Part shown: in pieces, positions 7,383-14,786 of the stretch
Layout of the letters: every line of letters begins with the position of its first letter
Numbering within the stretch: position 1 is the first letter of the stretch
Virus record (IMG/VR): IMGVR_UViG_3300035698_003365
Location: 1 to 26,400 of that record
Source of the DNA: a virus
Strand: one strand, 5' to 3'
DNA: 26,400 bases
Program-made: the position numbers and the translations under genes
Notes under the pieces: generated by a model
Databases searched by the model: none
What the model was told of the DNA's origin: nothing
What the model saw: the letters and a program-made list of their open reading frames with translations, nothing else

Positions 7383-8675
7383 ATGCCGGATGATAACAAA
7401 AATGTAAAGACTCTTACTAAGGATGAGCTTGAAGGAATCATCAAAGAAAACATTAAAGGTCAGCTTGCTGCCCGTGATATTGTCGAGACAGATGAGATTA
7501 AAGGGACAATTAAAGAAGTCATTCAGGAATGTCTGAAAGATGTTGGGGCTTCTACTAAGAAAACAATCTTTGATGAAGAGAGGGAAGACCCTACTGGTGG
7601 GTTTGTGAATTTTGCAGACTTTGCTAAAGAGGTGTATGATTCTGGAGATGGTATGACAAAACCTTCTCCAAGACTGAAAGCTTATCTGGATAAGACTGAA
7701 GGAATTGAGAAAGCTGTCGGTTCCCCTACTCAGTCTCTTGGATCTCTTCAGGCAGGTGGAGCTTTGGTTCCTCCTGAATATTCAAATGCCGCTCTTGTGA
7801 AAGCTAAAGAACGTTCTTCAATCATGGGCAAAGCCAGAGTCATCCCTATGGGCTCCAATGTTATTGAGATCCCTTATATTAAAGATTTCAATAATTCAAA
7901 TGGGACTGTTGCTGGTAATGTGAAGTTCCGCTGGGTTGCTGATAATGCTCAGGGTACTGGGAATGATGTTGAGTTTGAAATGGTAGAACTGAAACTCCGC
8001 GAAGCTAATTGTCTTGTTTATGTTGGTAACAGGCTCATGGATTTCTCTCCTGTATCGATTCAGCCTTTCATAACTACGGCTGTTGATGATGCTCTTGATC
8101 TGGCTCTTGCAAATGCTTTTGTAAATGGGACAGGAGCTGGTCAGCCTCTTGGAATCCTTAATTCTGATGCTCTTATTGAAGTACCTAAAGAGTCAGGACA
8201 GGATGCAGATACTTTGGTTTATGAAAACACTCTGAATATGTTGGCAAGGTTCTTTGGGAAACAGGGATCTTGGTATGGTAGTAGGACAGTTATTCCTCAG
8301 CTCGGAGTGATGCAGGTTTCTGTTGGTACTGGTGGCTCGGCTGTATTCATTGCTGGGAATGGTGGAGTTCAACAGGCAACTGGCTCTTTCCCCGGTCAGC
8401 TTCATGGGGCTTCCTTAGAGTATGAACAGATCATGCCTATTCTTGGTGATACTGGCGATCTTGCTTTCTGTGATTGGTCTCAATACCTGATAGGTCAATT
8501 CTCTGGGGCTCCCGGAATGAAGATGACTGAATCTGCTCACCTGAAGTTTGATTATCGTCAGCACGCTTTCCAGTTCACTTTTTACATTGATGGACAGCCG
8601 TGGTGGCCACAACCTTTTGCTCCTCTCAAGGGAGATACGCTTTCACCGTTCGTTACCACTGCTGAAAGAGCATAA
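7383..8675 (+). CDS. HK97-fold major capsid protein
   Basis: This protein builds the icosahedral shell. The first ~115 residues are charged and helical (starting MPDDNKNVKTLTKDELEGII) and resemble the delta scaffolding domain removed by the prohead protease. The mature region begins near GGALVPPEYSNAALVKAKER (125-144) and shows the order expected of phage_capsid proteins: the IPYIKDF strand, LANAFVNGTGAGQPLGILN (the hallmark NG.G...P.G), and a C-terminal FCDWSQYLIG and FAPLKGDT. At 430 aa its length is normal. Cleavage would fall somewhere between residues 105 and 125. Confidence 0.93.
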   Translation: MPDDNKNVKTLTKDELEGIIKENIKGQLAARDIVETDEIKGTIKEVIQECLKDVGASTKKTIFDEEREDPTGGFVNFADFAKEVYDSGDGMTKPSPRLKAYLDKTEGIEKAVGSPTQSLGSLQAGGALVPPEYSNAALVKAKERSSIMGKARVIPMGSNVIEIPYIKDFNNSNGTVAGNVKFRWVADNAQGTGNDVEFEMVELKLREANCLVYVGNRLMDFSPVSIQPFITTAVDDALDLALANAFVNGTGAGQPLGILNSDALIEVPKESGQDADTLVYENTLNMLARFFGKQGSWYGSRTVIPQLGVMQVSVGTGGSAVFIAGNGGVQQATGSFPGQLHGASLEYEQIMPILGDTGDLAFCDWSQYLIGQFSGAPGMKMTESAHLKFDYRQHAFQFTFYIDGQPWWPQPFAPLKGDTLSPFVTTAERA

Positions 8676-8691
8676 ATACGGTTCTTATGAA

Positions 8692-8709
8692 TCCTTTCCG
8701 ATAAAAGGA
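8692..8709 (+). other. small hairpin after the capsid gene
   Basis: TCCTTT (8692-8697) pairs with AAAGGA (8704-8709) over a 6-nt loop. No T-run follows, so it is not a convincing terminator. It may protect or punctuate the abundant capsid mRNA. Confidence 0.3.
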
Positions 8710-8735
8710 AAACACTTTAATTAGAGGTAAAGATT

Positions 8736-9443
8736 ATGTTTGGACAAGAAGGTTTTCAGAATGAAGGTTATGTAATGATTCCTCCGCAGGAATTCAATGA
8801 TGCTGCTGTTGGTTCTGCTTGGATCGATATGAGTAAATATGGTCATGCTACAGTTGTAATAATGATGGGAGATACAGTTGGTGGAACTTTAGCTGTGACT
8901 CTTAATCAAGCAACTGCTCAGGCAGGAACCGGGGAAAAGACTTTGGCTTTCACTCGTGAAATGTCGAGTGGACAGAAGCTCGTAGTTAATACTGTATCCG
9001 GAACTTTCTCAGTAGGTGAAACAGTAGAAGGTGGAACTTCTGCATTGACCGCTGAGGTTTATGAAGTCGGTCCTGACTATCTTCTGGTAAGAAATCTTAC
9101 TGGAGGAACTACTTGGACAACTACCGAAACAGTTACAGGTGGAACCTCAGCTGCAACTTGTAAAATGAATGGAACAGGGGAAGCCGAGAATATTCTTTTT
9201 CCTACTTATACAGCTCCTTCAAGTACATTCACAATTCCAGCTGTAACTTATAAGACTTATGTTCTTGAGGTTGATGCTGAGTCTCTCGATGTTGATAATG
9301 GTTTTAGTTGGATGCAGGTTGATATTACTGATCCGGGTGCTGGGGTATATGCTGGTGGGTTGATTATCTTGAAGAACCCCCGACATAAAGGGATTCCGAT
9401 GCCGGATGCTCTTGGAACAGCAAAAATAACTTCAACTGCTTAA
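8736..9443 (+). CDS. putative head decoration / virion structural protein
   Basis: This 235-aa, glycine- and threonine-rich, predicted all-beta protein lies directly after the capsid gene, the place usual for decoration proteins. The first part (MIPPQEFNDAAVGSAWIDMS) and the end (YAGGLIILKNPRHKGIPMPD) read as one fold. Between them are two copies of a GETVxGGTSAxTA unit at about residues 94-108 and 130-144, a repeat seen in other phage structural proteins. No signal peptide or membrane segment is seen. The decoration role is inferred from position and composition. Its Shine-Dalgarno site is AGAGG (8725-8729). Confidence 0.5.
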   Translation: MFGQEGFQNEGYVMIPPQEFNDAAVGSAWIDMSKYGHATVVIMMGDTVGGTLAVTLNQATAQAGTGEKTLAFTREMSSGQKLVVNTVSGTFSVGETVEGGTSALTAEVYEVGPDYLLVRNLTGGTTWTTTETVTGGTSAATCKMNGTGEAENILFPTYTAPSSTFTIPAVTYKTYVLEVDAESLDVDNGFSWMQVDITDPGAGVYAGGLIILKNPRHKGIPMPDALGTAKITSTA

Positions 9444-9467
9444 TTAATTTTTTAGGGAGGATTCTTT

Positions 9468-9794
9468 ATGTGGCGTTATCATCTGACAAAAGATTTTATG
9501 GGGCAGAAGGTTGGGACTCTTGTTGAGGCTAACCAACTGTCAGTCATAAATAAATTGGAGGGTGATGATAAGAATCCTCCGATTGGGGAAAAGTATCTTG
9601 GCAGCTGTAAAGGAATACTATTAATAAAATCTAAAGCTATTCCTAAAAAAGCTGTAAAGAAAGAGGTTCCCAAACCAGTTGAAAAAAAGATTGAAGTTCC
9701 AAAAGAAAAAGAAAAAGTAAAGGAAGTAGTTTCAGTAACAAAAAGTAAAAATAGAAATACTTCCAGCCGGAGAAGAAAATCTATTAAAGGCTGA
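9468..9794 (+). CDS. small virion-associated protein with Lys-rich tail
   Basis: The 108-aa product starts MWRYHLTKDFMGQKVGTLVE, a short domain resembling small phage proteins built on a G-x-x-V/L ... A-x-x-L-I pattern. It ends in about 55 residues of alternating K, E, V and P and a basic finish. The same N-terminal pattern recurs in the next gene (MWIFLTRRWMGRRKGTKM), so the two are probably paralogous. GGGAGGA (9454-9460) precedes the ATG. A head-associated or nucleic-acid-touching tail is possible; the function is unknown. Confidence 0.5.
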   Translation: MWRYHLTKDFMGQKVGTLVEANQLSVINKLEGDDKNPPIGEKYLGSCKGILLIKSKAIPKKAVKKEVPKPVEKKIEVPKEKEKVKEVVSVTKSKNRNTSSRRRKSIKG

Positions 9795-9815
9795 GTATGA
9801 GAAAGGAGTTTTATT

Positions 9816-10022
9816 ATGTGGATTTTTCTTACCCGTAGATGGATGGGCAGGAGGAAGGGAACCAAAATGAATTTGCAAGAACCAGCAGCTTTGTCACTCA
9901 TTCATAGGGGAACGGCAAGAGAAGCCAAACCGGAAGAGAGAAAAGAAAAGGTAGAACGTCCTTCTGGAGTGAAAAGAGTTATGAAGGATACAATGTTGAG
10001 TGAATCGCCTGCTGTAAAATAA
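9816..10022 (+). CDS. small paralogue of the preceding protein (68 aa)
   Basis: The protein begins MWIFLTRRWMGRRKGTKMNL and continues EPAALSLIHRGTAREAKP, matching the small phage pattern in which a G-x-x element is followed by an A-x-x-L-I-x-x-G-x-A segment. It has a basic tail. It is close to the previous gene in start motif and length of the folded part. AAAGGAG (9801-9807) precedes the ATG. No function is known. Confidence 0.5.
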   Translation: MWIFLTRRWMGRRKGTKMNLQEPAALSLIHRGTAREAKPEERKEKVERPSGVKRVMKDTMLSESPAVK

Positions 10023-10034
10023 GGAGGATAAAAA

Positions 10035-10895
10035 GTGAAATTAAAAATAGTCAGTTTTCTTTCTCTATTCTGTATTATCTGCCTGATTCTTGCTTCATCT
10101 GTTTCAGCAAAGACAGAATCTTATTGGAGAGGTATACCAGATGATTTAGGAAGGAATATGACTTTCCGGAATTCTAATTGGAGTTCTACAAAAGGTGAAT
10201 CTATTTGGGAACTGTCTCCTGATGGAATCATAAATGATATAGCTCTTTTTTGGGGGACAACTGACGATTTCTTTATAGTTGATTATAAAACTACTATTGA
10301 TTCAGATGCTCAGAATCTTAATTTTTATCAGTCTACTATAGTTCAGAATGGAACTTCAACATTCCATACTAATATCTCATTAGCTGATTCTATTAATGGA
10401 GGAGTATTACAAATACAATCCAGTAAGATAGAAAATGATGGGGCTCAGTTCCAAGCAATTCAGGAAGATTTCTATCTTGATACAGACAAACCAATCTGGT
10501 TTGAAGCAAGAGTGAAATTAAATGATGCTATTGAGACTGATACTCTTATTGGATTATGTATTAGGGATACTTCACTTCTGACTGCCGTTACTGATGGGAT
10601 CTATTTCAGGAAGGTTGATGGAGCAGCTTCTATTAATGCTGTATCAGAAAAGAATAATACTGAAACTGAGACAGATACCACTATTGATTTTGCAACTGAA
10701 ACTTGGGTTAAGCTTGGATTCTTCTGGGATGGTACTGATGAAGTAAGATTTTACGTGAATGGAATTGAGAGAGCTAAACACTCAACAAATTTACCTAATG
10801 ATGAGAACATGACTATCTCATGGGCATTCCTGACAGGAGAGGGAGCCCAAAATTCACTTTATGTAGATTATATTAAAGCCGTTCAAATACGGTAG
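10035..10895 (+). CDS. signal-peptide protein with concanavalin/LamG-like domain
   Basis: A GTG start follows AAGGAGGA (10021-10028). The first 25 residues form a classic signal peptide: basic start, hydrophobic core LFCIICLILA, and a SVSA site before K26. The C-terminal half (about 150-286) reads as a concanavalin/laminin-G beta-sandwich: FEARVKLND, a TWVKLGFFWDG strand, VRFYVNGIERAKH and YVDYIKAVQI. Such domains often bind glycans. A signal peptide is unusual inside a phage head module. The product may be exported by the infected cell (a moron-type gene), or the N-terminus may be a non-cleaved anchor. Base composition matches neighbouring genes. Confidence 0.65.
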   Translation: MKLKIVSFLSLFCIICLILASSVSAKTESYWRGIPDDLGRNMTFRNSNWSSTKGESIWELSPDGIINDIALFWGTTDDFFIVDYKTTIDSDAQNLNFYQSTIVQNGTSTFHTNISLADSINGGVLQIQSSKIENDGAQFQAIQEDFYLDTDKPIWFEARVKLNDAIETDTLIGLCIRDTSLLTAVTDGIYFRKVDGAASINAVSEKNNTETETDTTIDFATETWVKLGFFWDGTDEVRFYVNGIERAKHSTNLPNDENMTISWAFLTGEGAQNSLYVDYIKAVQIR

Positions 10896-10936
10896 AATCT
10901 CAACAATGGTTAGAACCCAGAAAAGGGAGAACAATT

Positions 10937-11902
10937 ATGGGAACTAAAACAGCTTTATTTTCAAGGAAAACCTCCGGTGGAGTGGTTGCAATCGAAAGCC
11001 AAGACATAACTACTGGAGATAGATTTTATGTTGATTCGGGAAATGCTGATAATGGAGATACCGTAGGGCATGGTAAAAATCCTGATATCCCCTTTGCTAC
11101 TATTGATTTTGCTATCGGTCAATGCACGGCAAGTAATGGAGATATTATTTATGTAATGCCCGGTCATGCTGAGACTCTTTCCGGTGAAGCAGACATTACC
11201 GTTGATGTCGCTGGGATTATGATTAAGGGTCTCGGTTGGGAAGGGAGTAAACCTCTTCTTAGTATTGATACAGAACATACTGAGGCAGCTCCTATTCTTA
11301 TCAGTGCTGATGGATGCGTATTTGAGAATTTTAAACTCTTAGGAGCTAATGCTGGTGGATCAAAAGTAGCTATTGAAATCACTGGGGATAATACCAGAAT
11401 AGCTAAATGTGATTTCCGGGAAACTTCTACAGATACAGAATTAGGAGTTGGTGCTGGATATGGAGTAATCACTTTACTTGATACTGGTGGGGCAATAGAT
11501 GAAGTCATTATTGAAGATTGTACAATGTATGGTCTTGCTGGTAATGATGAATCTTTCCTTTCTGTTACTGATGGATCGAATGGAGCCACTAATGTTACAG
11601 TAAGACGCTGTTATATTGTTGGGACATTTGCTGATGATTGTATTCAGGGAGATGTTGGTTCTGATGTAAATACAAAATGGTATATTCAGGATTCTACATT
11701 GGGTAGCTCCTCCGCTGCTGTGATTACAATGGATACCGGAGCAGTCTGGTATCTGAGCAATCTAATTGTTTATGGTATTGCTGGAGCAAATCAGCCGATT
11801 GTAGGATATGCCGCCAGCTTTATGAATAATATTATGTCTTGTGAACCAGGAGCTTACGCAGCTAATACTCTTACTGGTAGTGTCTCTAACTTTGGGGCAT
11901 AG
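10937..11902 (+). CDS. right-handed beta-helix virion protein
   Basis: This 321-aa protein opens with a short lead (residues 1-25) and then GDRFYVDSGNADNGDTVGHG and PFATIDFAIGQCTASNGDII, the start signature of phage parallel beta-helix proteins. Repeating short strands follow (GIMIKGLGWEG, CVFENFKLLGA, TRIAKCDFRET, VIIEDCTMYG, VTVRRCYIVG), one rung every 20-30 residues, as in pectate-lyase-like folds. These often act as adhesins or depolymerases. No catalytic residues can be named. The ATG follows AAAGGGAGA (10921-10929). It is placed next to head genes, so a capsid-surface fibre is possible. Confidence 0.65.
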   Translation: MGTKTALFSRKTSGGVVAIESQDITTGDRFYVDSGNADNGDTVGHGKNPDIPFATIDFAIGQCTASNGDIIYVMPGHAETLSGEADITVDVAGIMIKGLGWEGSKPLLSIDTEHTEAAPILISADGCVFENFKLLGANAGGSKVAIEITGDNTRIAKCDFRETSTDTELGVGAGYGVITLLDTGGAIDEVIIEDCTMYGLAGNDESFLSVTDGSNGATNVTVRRCYIVGTFADDCIQGDVGSDVNTKWYIQDSTLGSSSAAVITMDTGAVWYLSNLIVYGIAGANQPIVGYAASFMNNIMSCEPGAYAANTLTGSVSNFGA

Positions 11903-11917
11903 GAAGGAAGGAAACCT

Positions 11918-12106
11918 ATGACAGTAGTTCTAATAAATTCGATTCAGAATTTCATAGGATTATCATCTGATACAAGACCGACCGCTCCTCCAGCTGGTTC
12001 AACATTTACTGAAACTAATACTGGTAAGAAGTGGATATACAATGGAGTTCAATGGGCTGAAGATCTGACTTTGATATATGCTGTTTATGAAGCAGGTAGA
12101 GCCTAA
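11918..12106 (+). CDS. small virion-associated protein (62 aa)
   Basis: The sequence SSDTRPTAPPAGSTFTETNT followed by GKKWIYNGVQW matches a short motif common in phage structural genes (D-T-R-P ... P-x-G-S-x-F-x-E-x-x-T-G-x-x-W-x-Y-x-G-x-x-W), which looks like a small beta fold found at the ends of fibre-type proteins. AAGGAAGGAAA (11903-11913) precedes the ATG. It lies between the beta-helix gene and another beta-rich gene and may be a separate subunit of the same surface structure. Confidence 0.5.
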   Translation: MTVVLINSIQNFIGLSSDTRPTAPPAGSTFTETNTGKKWIYNGVQWAEDLTLIYAVYEAGRA

Positions 12107-12117
12107 AGGAGTAAATA

Positions 12118-12723
12118 ATGGAAATCGAAGGAAGGGTAGGTAGAATTACAGGAGCGGATGGAAGTGTCAATACGCTGAGAACTGATTCTGGTGGGGCTCT
12201 TGTTGTTTCAGGAGGTGGAGGTTCATTAGCTGAGGCAGCAATAGCTGGGAGATTATTTTCAGTGAATAATTCAACTAAGGTTGCGACCTCAGCAGGAATA
12301 ACAACTACTTGGACCGGTTTAGCTGTGTCTAATCCTACTGGTAGCGGTAAGAATATGATTTTTCATGAGTTTGGCTTTGGTCAGATGTTAGCAGCTGATA
12401 CGATTGGAGCGATAGGTTTGCAGACAGCTTCTATTGCGGTTCCTGTCAAAGCTCTTACAATTTATAATACTCTTGATGGGGCGAGTAATGGAGATTCCGT
12501 AGCTTATGCTGATGATGGAGCTACTCTTGTAGTTCCAGTTCTCAAGAGAATATTTGCTTCCTATGATGATGCTGCTGCAACAGGGGAGAATCCTCTTCCA
12601 AATATTTATAAGCTTGATGGTAGCTTGGTTATTCCTCCGGGAAGGACAGTAGCTACTTATACGACTCTGGCAACGACAGCTTGCTATGTTTTCTATCTTA
12701 TCTGGGAAGAGGTTGATGCATAA
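12118..12723 (+). CDS. beta-rich virion structural protein (201 aa)
   Basis: The N-terminus (GRVGRITGADGSVNTLRTDS, then a GGGG stretch) resembles the small attachment region that precedes beta-sandwich heads in phage fibre and decoration proteins. Residues 40-201 are alternating hydrophobic strands ending YVFYLIWEEVDA. There is no signal peptide. GGAG (12109-12112) precedes the ATG. The fold and position suggest a member of the head-surface cassette; the function is unproven. Confidence 0.5.
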   Translation: MEIEGRVGRITGADGSVNTLRTDSGGALVVSGGGGSLAEAAIAGRLFSVNNSTKVATSAGITTTWTGLAVSNPTGSGKNMIFHEFGFGQMLAADTIGAIGLQTASIAVPVKALTIYNTLDGASNGDSVAYADDGATLVVPVLKRIFASYDDAAATGENPLPNIYKLDGSLVIPPGRTVATYTTLATTACYVFYLIWEEVDA

Positions 12724-12728
12724 ATATT

Positions 12729-12759
12729 AAAAGGGGTGGTAATAAAAATCATCCCTTTT
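12729..12759 (+). other. intercistronic RNA hairpin
   Basis: AAAAGGGGTG (12729-12738) pairs with CATCCCTTTT (12750-12759), including one G-U pair, over an 11-nt loop. The right arm ends in four T, followed by A, so termination would be weak at best. It sits just before the Shine-Dalgarno site AAGGA of the next gene and may adjust downstream expression or mRNA stability. Confidence 0.45.
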
Positions 12760-12773
12760 AAAAAGGATTCGAT

Positions 12774-12989
12774 ATGATAGTAGATAAAAATACAGATAAG
12801 AATTTTAAAGCTATTGTAGCAAAAACTGGAGATGGTCCAAAACCAGCAGGAGGAGTTTCCAGAGGGGCTCAGGAATATATTCTTCTACCTAATACTGCTT
12901 ATGTCCTTTTATTGACAAATACAACAGCGGCAGCTAATGCTCATTTACTTGAAATGGATTGGTATGAGCATACGGATAAAGGAGTTTAA
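12774..12989 (+). CDS. small virion-associated protein (71 aa)
   Basis: The protein ends LLEMDWYEHTDKGV, a tail that recurs in small beta-sandwich phage proteins (strand then WYEH). The centre (EYILLPNTAYVLLLTNTTAA) alternates as beta strands. It follows the hairpin and directly precedes the neck connector gene, with AAGGA (12763-12767) before its ATG. It may be the closing half of a structural unit with the preceding gene. No specific role can be given. Confidence 0.45.
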   Translation: MIVDKNTDKNFKAIVAKTGDGPKPAGGVSRGAQEYILLPNTAYVLLLTNTTAAANAHLLEMDWYEHTDKGV

Positions 12990-12991
12990 TA

Positions 12992-13606
12992 ATGTCCTAT
13001 AATTCTATAGAATCAGCAAAGGCTCTGGTAGGAGTAGATCTATCTCAAGAATTATTGGATGAAGCTCAAGCTCTTATTCATCAAGTGACTGAATATAGAT
13101 GGGAAACTATAACTGCTACTGAAACTTATTCTACAAGAGATTTCAGGACAGCCTATGCTCCTCCATCTAATCCTTCCTATTCTGGATTACCGAGAGAAAG
13201 ACTTTATAGCTCTAAAGTTTTATTTATTAAAATGCCTGTTATAACTATTTCTTCATTCACTGTTGATGATGAGGATATGACTGAAGGAACTCATTATGAT
13301 TTGAAAGAGGATATCGGAGAGATAGCCATTATTTATTTTCCTTCTACCGGGACTGCTTCTCTGGCAGGATTAGGTGATATAGCTATTACTTATACCTACG
13401 GATATGGTTCAAGTCATAAGTTCTTTCCATTGGTGAGAGGAATAGAAGCAAGGATAGCTTTACTATTACAATGTAATCCTTTGCTTCTTGCTTCTATTGA
13501 TCTCAAGGGAGACAGGACTGTTTTTAGTGGGGGGCTTGGTTCCCCTCTGGAGAAATTATTAGAAAGAGTCCCAAAGCTCTATCATGTAAGGAGGGCTTTT
13601 ACTTGA
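12992..13606 (+). CDS. head-tail connector (gp6-like adaptor)
   Basis: Adaptors of this family form a ring beneath the portal. The 204-aa protein begins with short helices (IESAKALVGVDLSQELLDEA, QALIHQVTEYRW), as in connector proteins. A beta region follows with KVLFIKMPVITISSFTVDDE and GEIAIIYFPS, then the hallmark DIAITYTYGYG strand and a last long helix (LVRGIEARIALLLQ). It precedes the head-closure gene and overlaps it in a TTGA arrangement. A GGAG sits about 9 bp before the ATG. Confidence 0.75.
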   Translation: MSYNSIESAKALVGVDLSQELLDEAQALIHQVTEYRWETITATETYSTRDFRTAYAPPSNPSYSGLPRERLYSSKVLFIKMPVITISSFTVDDEDMTEGTHYDLKEDIGEIAIIYFPSTGTASLAGLGDIAITYTYGYGSSHKFFPLVRGIEARIALLLQCNPLLLASIDLKGDRTVFSGGLGSPLEKLLERVPKLYHVRRAFT

Positions 13607-13974
13607 CCTGTTGGCGATTTCCTGATACCTGTACGATTCTAAGAAGGCAAGCTACTGATGAGATTGGTGGGGTAGCTGCTGATGAGTATGATGTCTATAA
13701 AGAAGACGAGCCTTGTGATTTTGATGAAGCTCCGGGGAAGTCAGAACTTCAGGATGATGCCGGGAGGGATATAGTTCATGATAGTATGATCCGAATCAAA
13801 GAGGAAGTTCTAATTACTGATATGATTCTAATGAATGGTTTTCAATATAAGCCTTTATTAGTTCTTCCTCTGAGAAGTAGTATAACCAGAATCATTCAAT
13901 ATTATAGGATACCTCTTCAAAGACATAGAGAAGTTACTGATGCGGCTCAACAAAGGGAACCAATAATAAAATAG
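13603..13974 (+). CDS. head-closure / head-tail joining protein
   Basis: The opening WRFPDTCTILRRQATDEIGG with a following beta barrel (PCDFDEAPGKSE, DSMIRIKEEVLITDMILMNG) is typical of head-closure proteins, which plug the connector and receive the tail. The start is a TTG at 13603, supported by AAGGAGGG (13588-13595) seven bases upstream; the upstream gene's TGA overlaps it. The length of 123 aa is normal for the family. The C-terminus is basic and less conserved. Confidence 0.7.
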   Translation: MTCWRFPDTCTILRRQATDEIGGVAADEYDVYKEDEPCDFDEAPGKSELQDDAGRDIVHDSMIRIKEEVLITDMILMNGFQYKPLLVLPLRSSITRIIQYYRIPLQRHREVTDAAQQREPIIK

Positions 13975-14008
13975 AATAGAGTAATTCTAACAATTTTAAA
14001 GAGAAGGG

Positions 14009-14116
14009 TTAATACTTTATACTCAAGAACAATTAAAAGCTCTTAGAAAGAGGATATACTATCTTAAAAGAGTATTCAAAGGAGGTAAAGATGAAAACAA
14101 GGAATCAATTAATTGA
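14009..14116 (+). pseudogene. second start-less small frame with LKALR motif
   Basis: The frame open from 14000 to TGA at 14114-14116 encodes a protein-like basic helix (TQEQLKALRKRIYYLKRVFK) preceded by GAGAAGGG (14001-14008), yet the codons available as start are TTA or ATA. It may be a small gene whose ATG has become ATA (14012), or one using a rare start. The rest of the 116-bp gap between neighbouring genes shows no other signal. It shares 17 bp in frame with the remnant at 1030-1158. Confidence 0.3.
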
Positions 14117-14240
14117 TGGGTATCAGAAAGGAACTTTGACAAAAGAAGAAAAGGCTTATGTTGAAGCTACTCCTTTACTGATGCTGAACATCAATGGGGC
14201 TGAGAAAGCTCCTGTAAAGAGAAGGAGGAAAAATGTCTGA
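14091..14240 (+). CDS. small protein (49 aa) before the beta-rich module genes
   Basis: A near-ideal AAGGAGGT (14080-14087) precedes ATG 14091. The 49-aa product (MKTRNQLIDGYQKGTLTKEE at the start, PVKRRRKNV at the end) is helical and basic at its C-terminus. Its stop (14238-14240) overlaps the next ATG (14233) by eight bases, so the pair is coupled. No family is recognised. The ribosome-binding site and coupling make the gene credible despite its size. Confidence 0.6.
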   Translation: MKTRNQLIDGYQKGTLTKEEKAYVEATPLLMLNINGAEKAPVKRRRKNV

Positions 14241-14772
14241 TCTTACTATGAAGAATCTTCCCGGAACTGGACCACTTATTCGTGGAGATTTTGGATCTGG
14301 TACAAGGGCAGCGCAAGATTTTCTTAATTTTCAGTTGGATAATTCAGAAGTATTCTCTGTTGATTCAACTGGACTTCCTGATCCGGGGGGGAACCAAGCA
14401 ACAAGACAGGTAATAATTACTGTTGGGGATATTCCTGCTGATGCCGATGCTCTTGAAAACTTCCTTGTTGAGTTTAGAGGAGGAGTAGTTATTACTGCTG
14501 GATATATTTGGGTTGATACAGTGACTGCTGATGGTACTACAAATAAACAGACTATCTCAGTTAAAAGATCAAATGATGATGCTGAAGTTTTTGGATATAC
14601 CACAGCAGCCACAAATCCCGGAATAGCTTTGGGGACTTGGACTTCTCTTGGAGCCGCTGGTAATACGGCTCAAGCAGCAGGAGAATACCTTTATGTTGAT
14701 TATTCTAAGACAGTCGGAGGATTAATTATGTCCGGCTTATCTTTCAAAATTCACTATACTATGAGTTCATAA
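14233..14772 (+). CDS. beta-rich virion protein, single module
   Basis: This 179-aa protein shows one copy of a module also found twice in the next gene: a short lead strand pair (FLNFQLDNSEVFSVDSTGLP) then a beta-sandwich beginning VIITVGDIPADADA and ending LIMSGLSFKIHYTMSS. No signal peptide or membrane segment is seen. It starts inside the end of the preceding 49-aa gene after GAAGGAGG (14220-14227). Because it lies between the head-closure gene and the tail-terminator gene, it may be a neck or capsid-surface decoration protein. Confidence 0.5.
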   Translation: MSDLTMKNLPGTGPLIRGDFGSGTRAAQDFLNFQLDNSEVFSVDSTGLPDPGGNQATRQVIITVGDIPADADALENFLVEFRGGVVITAGYIWVDTVTADGTTNKQTISVKRSNDDAEVFGYTTAATNPGIALGTWTSLGAAGNTAQAAGEYLYVDYSKTVGGLIMSGLSFKIHYTMSS

Positions 14773-14786
14773 GGGAGGTGGAATAG

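Noticed and set aside
9479-9901. 140-codon minus-strand frame with many Phe residues
   Set aside because: The Phe/Ser runs are the complement of Lys/Glu codons in the + strand genes; both + strand genes have good ribosome-binding sites.
11164-11589. 141-codon minus-strand frame across the beta-helix gene
   Set aside because: The sense frame shows a clear beta-helix pattern; the antisense frame has no recognisable features and no promoter context.
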